From: Rhyacichthys aspro
Lineage: Eukaryota; Chordata; Actinopteri; Gobiiformes; Rhyacichthyidae
DNA: 64,000 nucleotides
Assembly: GCA_036850595.1 (NCBI GenBank)
Contig: CM072166.1
Location: forward strand, 19,012,756-19,076,755
Direction: 5' to 3'
This document shows positions 55,561 through 64,000 of this stretch, piece by piece. The notes under the pieces are model-generated. The model did no database searches. It saw only the letters and a program-made list of their open reading frames with translations, and was not told the DNA's origin. Positions within the stretch are counted from its first letter, which is position 1. Each line of letters starts with the position of its first letter. The position numbers and the translations under genes were made by a program.

Positions 55561-58500
55561 TAATACTGATGAGGCAGGAGAAAGAATTCCAATCGTCACA
55601 CAAGTTTTTTAACAACGCAAACACTTTCATTTTCAAATGTAATCAACAATACGCCACAATATTAACCACCCTGAGACACACACACACTCCGGGTGTGCAG
55701 ACAAGGGGATAGGGGAGAATACCTGAAAACCAGAGCACTGAAAATACACAAAGACACACAAAGAATGCACGACAAACCAAGGATACCACCACCTAAGGAG
55801 TCCACCACCACCAGGCTGGGCCTTCAGCTCCTAAAATGAGAATAAAATGAGTATGGACCAAACCAGACCAATAATCCAATACAAGTGATTAATACAAAAA
55901 TACAATCAAATATATCTGTGCAATAAACAGCAATTATCAAACAATACATTTATGTAGACATCACACACAGTCATGCAGGAGGATTAGCACTAAACACATA
56001 AGCACTTGAGAGTAGCACAGTCTAAGTCGTTTTCAAAACCCAGGAGTTGATTAGTGGAGCAGTAGCAAGTTAATGCCATGCAATAAAGGGTTTACCAAAG
56101 CAGCAAAATTTCCCCAACATAACAAAAATGGTGGCTGAGAACTTAAGGGCAATATCACATCTCATACTGTCACACATGCTTTGCTTTGTTTTAATCACAG
56201 ATTCCACTTTTTTCTTCTAAAGATGGGATAGTAAGTGGTAAATTGTGTTCAAAAGCTCGTTTAGCTTTTTTCATTTTTGTTTTATGGACCACAATTGAAC
56301 GCAGCAGCATTACGCTGGTTACGCATGGCTTTTACAAGCACTTAACAACCTGCTGTCTTCTCTTATATTAAACAGTAAGATGTTAAACTCTCCCTGAAGA
56401 AGTGCGTGTGTCAGGCTGTGTCCTGAAGTGGAGGATGTGGACAGACTCATGCGGCCACACCACGCGTTATTACACTCAGCATCAGGAAGGTTCAGGACTG
56501 AGATGAGCTGAGTGCAGCTGAATTTTTTGTGCGTGAGGCATGAGAGGAGTCACATAAAGAAAGAAACAAATAAAGGTGGTTACGTGCACAGATGATTATT
56601 TTCGCAGGACTCAGAATACACAGACTTTTGTGCTAAGATTTTGATAATTAAGATAATTGAACCGTCCTGCCTCTATGGTCAACCAAGAAAAAAGGCCACT
56701 TCTGCATATTGCTAAAAGTAGTTATATACCTACAGTATCGGAAATCTTGTCTTGTAGTAGTTATTTACTAGAGTAATCCCACAAAATTTAATTGAAAGCC
56801 AGTCAAACTACAACTTAAAAGTACCTGAGAGTAACTAATTGATATTTAATGACAAAAACAAAATAATATAATATAAAACATTAAAATACAGGACTGTATG
56901 GTGGTTGGCCTGTAACTATGTGTAGATACACTTTCTTTTCACTCTGTCATTAATGTAAGCATGCATGATATCTTCTCACATTTTGATATTAACTTATTTT
57001 TTACGCTTACTGGCCGCTGTTACTTGCCAATAATGTTTTTTAAAAATGTGAAGATATGGCATCAGAAGAACCAATCTTTAGGCTAGTTATTAAAATATTA
57101 AGATCCAACTGGCCAAAGTGGCTTGTAAGAGTAATTCTGTTTTAGTCAAAATAGAAATCTACCAGCATTTGGCTACTTGGATAATGTTCTCAAGCCTAGA
57201 TAACAAGCAGTGGCGGGCTTGGCAAATTTGGGGCCCTAGGCAAACCTTTGAGACCCTTCCTCACGTCTGCCTTAATGTTCCGGTAGTCCTTAAGAGTGAA
57301 AGATTCTGTAGCCCCTCCACAATTGTCATACAGCAGTAATTCAAATTAGAAAAGAAGCCAAATATGTGTTTTTGTTATTGTGATACGTATTCTCACTCGC
57401 CTCAACTTCAGAATCAAGTTGTTGTTTTTTTTTTTTTTCATACAGTAGTGAGTAAATTTACTAATACTGTTCAATTCAATTCCTTTCAATATGTGAGACT
57501 GACAGAGTGTTCTATTGTTCTTTTCAGTTACTGTCAGTACTAACACAAGTGCAGGATTGGTCAACCATTCTGTCGCCGTTTTTAGGTGTTTTTTTTAACT
57601 GTAAATTAAATTGTTTCAACAAATATATTTTAGGACCCTCTACATTTATTTAAAGGAGTTACGCTGGCTGAAACGGCCAATATAGACACTTGATTCCGGT
57701 CAGAGATTTGGGAGACTGGAGATAGACTTGAGAATGTTTAATGGCTGTGGGTGTGTAAGTGTGTGTGGTCTGAAAGAAACAAATACAAAACGAATAATCA
57801 GTAATAGTATATGACAGAAGTACATCATATTGAAATAGTAACCTAAACAGCATAGATCCTGGGTGAGCTGAGCTAATAATAGCGCTAGCGTAAATTGCCG
57901 GCAGATACCGGTAATAACCAAAATAAACAGGCATATTAACAAACTAGCAGGATAACAAAACAGAGAACTACATAACCAACTTGTGGTTAGTTTTAGCGAT
58001 GTATAATCTGCAATTTACTCACTTTTTCTTTCATTCACGCACACAAGGAAAAGTGCTGGCGCAGAAGTGTGCCTACTATTATACAACAACAACTAACAAG
58101 GCACATCTAGAAACGCGGAACGAAACATTAGTTCTCTCAGCTAATGACAAACACCTGGCTTGATCATTTATTTTTAGGGCAAAACCCAATATTTTAGGAG
58201 GTGGTGGTCTCACTTTCTGAAGAGTGCAATTTGTAACCTTATTTATGCGTTCAGTGTCCAACGCTCACCTCAGTCAAACTGGCAGCTTCTTTTCTGAACT
58301 GCACAGCTGCACTTCACTATCACTTCAGCCTGATACACAACAACACATGTTATACATAAATGGGTGACACAAAGTACTTTTAGTTTGCATTTAACTAGAG
58401 ATACTTACTCTCTGTGGATTAGCTTGATCAATAAATGGGTATCCAATCCTTCGTTACTGAGTATAGCTTTCAGCGGCACAAACGCGAGCACCAAGGGCAG

Positions 58501-59260
58501 CCACCAGCCAATCACACACGATGCCAGTATCACATTCACTACAACCAACCAACCAACTTAGCTTATTGTTGACAGAGGAGAACTGTTTAAAGGGTAGTTC
58601 AGAGAGCTGTCAGTCAGAGCTGTGCTTTGTGACTTCGTCTTTGATGAACTTAAGACTCGGTGAGAGCCGCAGCGAGAGGGCAACACACATGACGAGAGGC
58701 AGACAGACATGAGGGTGTGGAGCGGTAGCTGTTGGAAGTTTAAATATATCTCGGGCATTTTTAGCCGCTGATTCCTCGTTCGTGGGTCAAGATTTATTAA
58801 GTGTAATAATAAAAAAAAAAACGCTCGCCACCTGGGGTCTATCTGTGCATGTCCCTGTCTACAATCAACCAGGAGCTCTTAAGGTGAAGTAAAATGAATA
58901 AACTGCCTGATGAGGAAAATATAACAGCCCACCTTCTCAGAGCTATGTATCACAAAGACAAGCAACAGTGGTAAGACATCTGAATCACTATACTTATTTG
59001 TTAAAAGATTGAAAGAAAGAAGAAAGATTGAAAGAAGAAAATATTGCTATAAATATGTTAGACTCTGAAATTAATGAGTGAATGACTGAATTGAAGTTCA
59101 GACACTTACCCACTGCCCACACCCTGCTTTGGAAGCACGCAGCTGTGGGTGTCTGAGCGCCAGTTCGGCTTAGACAGGTACAGTTTAGAGTGTGTGTCAA
59201 AGTCAGATGCCGATAGGCATAGATAACATATTATAAACACTTTTTAGGTAGAGATGGGTA
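55561..59260. other. intron stretch with scattered repeat fragments
   Basis: AGCAGTGGCGGGCTTGGCAA at about 57208 looks like another transposon terminus without a visible partner. A small open segment at 58893-58974 (MNKLPDEENITAHLLRAMYH) ends at a donor-like GTAAGA but has no recognised family. Poly-T at 57425-57440. No ryr2 exon. Confidence 0.3.
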
Positions 59261-59345
59261 GGCCTGTTGTGATATTTCATAAATCGACCTATATTGCGAT
59301 ATATGGAAATGAGCGCGATAGTATTTGGCGCCGCAATATATCGCA
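59260..59345. repeat. short hAT-like repeat fragment (GATATATGG/CGATA-rich)
   Basis: GTAGGCCTGTTGTGATATTT followed by CGACCTATATTGCGATATAT resembles the end of a fish hAT family. No second end identified. Confidence 0.35.
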
Positions 59346-59369
59346 GCATAACATAAAATAAAGGTAACC

Positions 59370-60590
59370 AACAAGGGTGTTCATGGTTAACCGATTAACT
59401 TTCAATTAATTGTCATTAAGAAATTGATCAATTAAAATTTTATTAACCGATTAATCAATATGCTGTTCACTTCATATACTTTATCTCTAGAGTGCAGGTT
59501 GTGAGCCCACATTTTTAACAGAGTAGCACTGCACATAAGTAATGTGTCTGCACAGGTTTGTTTTAAATGCAGAGTTTATGGAAAATCAGCTGTTGCCCTT
59601 AATTGGTGCTAGTTCTTAATTAATTGGTGCACTTTTTTGCTTAAACTGCAGTGTGCGCAGGTTAATGTTAGCCGCTAACACAAGCTAAGTTTGCTAAGTT
59701 TACTATACTGTGTAGCTGATCTAATCTAAAAGAAACATGTAAAGGGAGTAACAAAATGCTGATAGATTGTTCGGAAACCTGGAAGAGCTGCTCCTGAAGC
59801 AGCAGGAGACGTGTAAAAAAAAGGAGAAAGTGCCATTTGCTGAATATTTTAATAATAATTAAAAGAATAATTGCTTATAATATAGACAGTGTAGCTGATA
59901 AAGTTAATTAAACTAAAAGAAACACCTAAAGGCAAGCAACAAAACGCTGATAAAGTCTAGTAAAACTGCCTTGTAGAGCCAGGTGATGCATTAAAAGAAG
60001 GCTGTCGTATCTTCATGAACAAGAGCAGGGTTAAGGGCTTTAAATTAAAAATAAATTAAGCAGCAGCTAAAAAGGCCTTTTCACTTGTCTACTCCTGCTT
60101 CAAGGGCAGATCTGTCACATTTCGAAACAATTTATTAGCAATAGGTTGCTCCCTTTACACGTTTGTTAGTTTTAGTTAGTAGTTTAGATAAGCTACACAG
60201 TAGCCTATAGTAAACATAGATGTTGATGCAGCAGAGATGAGGGGCATGCTCAGCGTGACAGTCAAACCACAGACGCAGGTAAGAACAGACTTAGCTAAAA
60301 ATCTTAAAAGGACCGGCTCCTTAGTCTCTGCACTTTCCCCTCGGCGCTTGTCTTAGCGGCTAATGTTAGCCCGCGCACACAAGGCAGTTAAAGCGACCCA
60401 ATAAACGCGCACTCATTAATTAAGAACACGCACCAATCAAGGGCAACAGATGATTTTCCATCAACTGTGCATTTAAACAAACTTGTGCAGGCACATTACA
60501 TTATTTGCAGTGTTCCTCTGTCATGACAGTAGGCTTAGAACCTGTCCTGTAGAGATAAAGTGTATGAAGTATGCAGCATTAATTGGTTAA
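59370..60590. mobile_element. long-TIR DNA element (~240-bp arms), right arm hit by TTAA transposons
   Basis: The arm at about 59455-59680 (TTCATATACTTTATCTCTA, GCACATAAGTAATGTGTCTG, TCAGCTGTTGCCC, TTAGCCGCTAACA) recurs as reverse complement at about 60350-60587 with moderate divergence. The left outer part is GGTTAACCGATTAAC-rich, a fish hAT-like end. The right arm is broken at TTAA (60587) by the next element and seems to resume at 63432. No transposase. Confidence 0.6.
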
Positions 60591-60853
60591 AGGTCCCATA
60601 TTATGCTAAATCGACTTTTCTGAGCTTTTAACCATGTTCTAACGTTGTTTCTACCTCAAACACATCCCCAAAGTTGTGTTTTGTTTCATTCGCGCATGTT
60701 TAAGTAATTTATTTAGTTTGAGCTACAGTCCTTAAAACGAGCTGTTTCACGCAATGACGTCAATAAGTGAAATAAACCACTCCTCTCCAGGAAGTGCTCC
60801 TCCACACTCCTCCTGCCCCTCTCTCCTGCACTGTCAACAAGTGCCGTGCTCTG

Positions 60854-61670
60854 CAGCTCAGACACAGAGAAGCATCGCTGCTACTGTGTTAGCTTACTTA
60901 CCGTCAGCAACATTCGGCTGCAGGAGTTTTACTGTGTTGTTTTCTCTCCCAAAAAAGAATTAACATGTAAGAAGTGGTTGGAATTTATTATTCGAAACTC
61001 CCAGGGTAAAGTAGCCAAACAGGTTTTTGTCTGTAACCAACACTTCACTGAAGACTGCTTCGAAAACCTCAACATCGTCCAAATAGGACATGGCAAAAAG
61101 TTAATTTTAAAAAAGGGTGCTAATCCCACTATAAAAGACACCGAAGAGGAGCCCAGAGCAGTAAGTACTACTATATTGCTAATGATAATTTCGAGTAGAG
61201 TTTTGTATAGTTTCGAGTTTTGTACAGCTTATGTTTAAAGATAATATCTTTGTTTTCATTCTTTATAAAACGCAAAACTGCTGCTCATGTTGCTAAAGCA
61301 CATTTTGATAATTAGCGGCTGTTACCATTTCACGGCAAAAACAAAGAGGTGTGAAAAGTGTCTGTAGGTTGTAGTCACATTGTCTAGTTGATTAGACCGT
61401 CGTCTTACTGTTGTTATGCTAACAGTGTGTGTGAATAGGGTTAGATGTGTTTGACCCTCGTTTCTTATCACGCTCTTAGGTTAGACAATGACAACTGAGT
61501 ATCTCTTGTATTTTCCAGAGTTCTTCTCAAGAATCATCCAGCTTCACAGAACATACATTTCACCAACCAGAAGCAGCAGTAAATGTACAGACAACCCCTG
61601 CATTGGTGCTACACAGTTATCTGCAAGCAGTCTGAGGTTACACCACTTCAGAAGTAAAGGTAAACAATCC
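60854..61670 (+). pseudogene. THAP-like zinc-finger protein fragment, frameshifted
   Basis: The segment reads ATFGCRSFTVLFSLPK, then after a one-base slip in an A run at about 60951-60956 continues ELTCKKWLEFIIRNSQGKVA and VFVCNQHFTEDCFENL, with KKLILKKGANPTI to a donor GTAAGT near 61159. The W, the C-x2-H (CNQH) and the F/CF spacing are those of a THAP C2CH finger. The N-terminal cysteine pair is not clearly placed. A second exon-like piece after TTTTCCAG at 61519 reads SSSQESSSFTEHTFHQ and then meets a stop. Not functional in this copy. Confidence 0.55.
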
Positions 61671-62125
61671 AACAAAAACCCAGATCATATGAATTATACA
61701 AAAAATGAACAACAACATAAGAGTACACACAAAAATGTAGGTCTTTGGTGTGTTTTTAGTCATGCATTTCATCAGGCATCCATAGAGCATTAGAGCTACA
61801 AGTACTCAATACTTTATCAGATTAGAAGTATGTTATTTTACAACAATTCAATGAAGAAAGAAATAGCACTGTCTGTTAGATCAGAACAGCTTGTACACAA
61901 GATGAATACATGTCCCCAGTACGAAGCCAGTTTCCCAGTACCTTTTTTAATTCATTTTGCATATAGTGTATGTACATTCTTTACAAATTACAACAAACAT
62001 TCACTTCAGGAAATTACGGAGCCTGATATAACCTGATGTGCCTCTTCCAGACTTGGTGAAGAGCAGGAGACAGAAATGTTCAATGTTACATACTAATGTA
62101 TGTTTTTCATGTTGATTTAGCTCAC

Positions 62126-63134
62126 TTAATCATCTTTAAATGTGACACACTGCTGTTGTTCTATCACAGGTGTCCAAGCAGCTGTTGCCACTACAAATAG
62201 GAGCACACAGGAGGGAATGACCACTCTGATGCTTGCTCCGAGAAATCCCCAGCACCAGCTCACAAAACTCCTGCATGCAACAAACCTGAGTCGCCTGGAA
62301 GAAGAGACAAAGATGTTTGGCGATATGCTCCTTAGCAAAACCTAAATAATTTGTATTTATGTGGATTTTATAATAAAAAATGTATGATTGGAATTACACC
62401 AGTCTTTTAAATTAGCACTTACTCTTCTTCTGTTCTTCTTTTAACTGGTCCATAGTCTGTACGATAAATGTTATTTATATTTTGAAGAGTATATATGTTT
62501 AAGCAGTTGGCCTCCAGGCCAGGATGTGCTGTAATACACGGAGGAGGAGCAAGAAGCTGATTTATTTGCCTTAAAACCTAAAAATGAAAAATGATGATCA
62601 GTATTTACAGTAATGTAAAGCTGCATTTACATTTACAAAACTAATTACATGTAGTTTTCATTTTATTACAAGGTTGCAGGAATACTATCATTCATAGCAT
62701 TTTGTTATAACATCAGCAGTCTTGTGCTGTAAGCCTGTAAGTATGGGTGTGCACATAACGTGGTAAGACAGGCATAATAGTTGAAACTTTATTACACAAA
62801 TATTACTGCATAGCTCTACATATTGCTAGGCTACTTTATTATAGTTCTTTCAATACACTGCACAACAGCTCCTTAGGAGTCTCCAGGCAGCATACATTCT
62901 CAACTTCAGTAGGCATTGTACGGCCATTTCCACATGTGCACCGATAAACATAAGCAGTTAACACGCGCTATGCTACGGGCTACACCATAGAAACATACAC
63001 AATAAATAGTTTCTCATTTACCAAGCAGAAACGTCTTGTAGAAGCCTTCGAGGTCTTTGTGTTTGCTCACGTTCTTCGAACTCAGAGTCAGACTCTGGGT
63101 CGAAGATATACGGCTCATTTACTCTCAAAGCCAT
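62126..63134 (-). pseudogene. gene like the P2X7 receptor C-terminal (zinc-binding 'ballast') domain, four exons
   Basis: Minus-strand exons: 63134-63022 (MALRVNEPYIFDPESDSEF through LLQDVSA, donor GTAAAT), about 62941-62857 (CTCGNGRTMPTEVENVCC), 62577-62423 (acceptor TTTTTAG, ITAHPGLEANCLNIYTLQ, donor GTAAGT) and 62294-62126 (acceptor TTCCAG, FVSWCWGFLGASIRVVIPSC, then a stop). The order of CTCG..MPT..CC, HPG..CLN and WCWGFLG..PSC is that of the cytoplasmic P2X7 domain and its many stand-alone fish relatives. The acceptor before exon 2 has CG where AG is expected, so this copy is probably not spliced properly. It contains no ion-channel part. The tail after PSC differs from the receptor. Confidence 0.65.
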
Positions 63135-63445
63135 TGCTGAAAAAGTTATTACTACGATGTACCGTGTTTACTTCAGTCCGTTTCCAGCGGCAGTTCGTAG
63201 AGGTACCGTGACGTCAGGCAGGAAGTGGGCGGAGCCAACACGGAAGAGCTGAGCCTTAAAGTGACAGCCCCAAATCAGACCGTTCACTTTGGACTCATGA
63301 TGAGAGCTCATTCAGACCGCTTGTATAAGATCATTATTGAGTGTTTCATGTTGCAGAACGTGATATGGTAACCTAAATGCATCCAAAATACACTGTATAA
63401 AGTTCAAAATAGTATAATATGGGACCTTTAATGAAATGATCTTAA

Positions 63446-64000
63446 AGGTCCCATATTATGCTAAATCGACTTTTCTGAGCTTTTAACCATGTTATAACAT
63501 TGTTTCTACCTCAAACACATACCCAAAGTTGTGTTTTGTTTCATTCATGCATGTTTAAGTAATTTATTTAGTTTGAGCTACAGTCCTTTCAATGACCTGT
63601 TTACGCAATGACGTCAATATGTGAAGTAAACCACTCCTCTCCAGGAAGTGCTCCTCCACACTCCTCCTGCCCCTCTCTCCTGCACTGTCAACAAGTGCCG
63701 TGCTCTGCAACTCAGACGCACAAAGAAGCATCGCTGCTACTGTGTTAGCTTACTTACCGTCAGCAACATGTATTACTAACAAGTATTACTGCATAGCTCT
63801 ACATATTGCTAGGCTACTTTATTATAGTTCTTTTAATATACTGCACAACAGCTACCTTAGGAGTCTCCAGGCAGCATACATTCTCAACTTCAGTAGGCAT
63901 TGTACGGCCATTTCCACATGTAAATATATAAACGGAAGCAGTTAACACATGCTATGCTACGGGCTACACCATAGAAACATACACAATAAATAGTTTCTCA
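63446..64000. mobile_element. second copy of the TTAA element, internally deleted, runs off the window
   Basis: After TTAA at 63442-63445 the left end AGGTCCCATATTATGCTAAA recurs and stays nearly identical to 60591-60918 up to CCGTCAGCAACAT. It then jumps to sequence matching 62795 onward (ATTACTGCATAGCTCTACAT...), so about 1.9 kb including the THAP part and half of the P2X7-like gene is missing. The piece at 63850-63930 repeats the CC...MPT exon. Confidence 0.8.

Larger units (their letters stand above)
60591..63427. mobile_element. TTAA-flanked DNA transposon (Kolobok-like) with THAP-like and P2X7-domain-like segments
   Basis: A 2.84-kb element bounded by TTAA on both sides (60587-60590 and 63428-63431) with inverted ends AGGTCCCATATTAT and ATAATATGGGACCT. 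TTAA duplication fits piggyBac and Kolobok superfamilies. THAP domains are known from Kolobok-type transposases, so Kolobok is the better guess. Inside, a THAP-like segment lies on the plus strand (60.85-61.2 kb) and a four-exon gene like the P2X7 C-terminal domain lies on the minus strand (63134 to 62126). No DDE catalytic core was seen, so the copy is non-autonomous or decayed. Confidence 0.7.

Noticed and set aside
62142..62345. plus-strand ORF ending next to an AATAAA, at first taken as a third exon of the THAP-like gene
   Set aside because: It is antisense to the WCWGFLG..IPSC exon, which has a recognisable family match on the minus strand.

Overview
The window comes from a teleost fish nuclear genome. 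One vertebrate gene is split into many short exons with GT/AG introns, and the introns are packed with fish-type repeats: an RTE/Rex3-like LINE, Ty3/gypsy fragments, Penelope-like elements, an L1-like fragment, hAT, mariner and TTAA-site DNA transposons, and (TA)n microsatellites. No prokaryotic or organellar feature is present.

The gene is a plus-strand ryanodine receptor, best matched to the cardiac type (ryr2, paralogue a or b not resolved). I could place 39 consecutive coding exons between 4486 and 47370. They total 5628 bp, which is 1876 codons with no stop and matching phase at every junction. They run from just after the initiator exon, which lies outside the window, through the N-terminal IP3R/RyR domain, MIR, RIH, SPRY1, the first pair of RyR repeats, SPRY2 and SPRY3, to the start of the large helical solenoid. 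Calmodulin-binding, pore and C-terminal exons lie beyond the window. The next expected exon (human sequence beginning MCLLLQY) was not found in the last 16.6 kb, so the final intron is very long.

Layout: 1-4.4 kb is sequence upstream of the first visible exon, with a perfect 89-bp palindrome and a small unrecognised gene-like unit. 4.5-27 kb holds exons E1-E24, with two Penelope-like remnants, a 500-bp MITE and an element rich in AAGTC repeats in the introns. 27-39.5 kb is one 12.6-kb intron filled with nested transposons: a nearly full-length RTE LINE sits with a 15-bp target duplication inside the integrase of a decayed gypsy element, next to a second diverged gypsy fragment, and inverted-repeat arms lie on both sides. 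39.5-47.4 kb holds exons E25-E39 with a hAT MITE. 47.4-64 kb is the next intron: a mariner MITE, an L1-like fragment with a hAT derivative inside it, and at the end a TTAA-flanked transposon carrying a THAP-like segment on one strand and a four-exon gene like the P2X7 C-terminal domain on the other. An internally deleted sister copy starts 15 bp further on.

The ryr2 product would be the sarcoplasmic-reticulum calcium release channel of heart and brain. Everything else in the window appears to be intronic or upstream transposon sediment, mostly broken.
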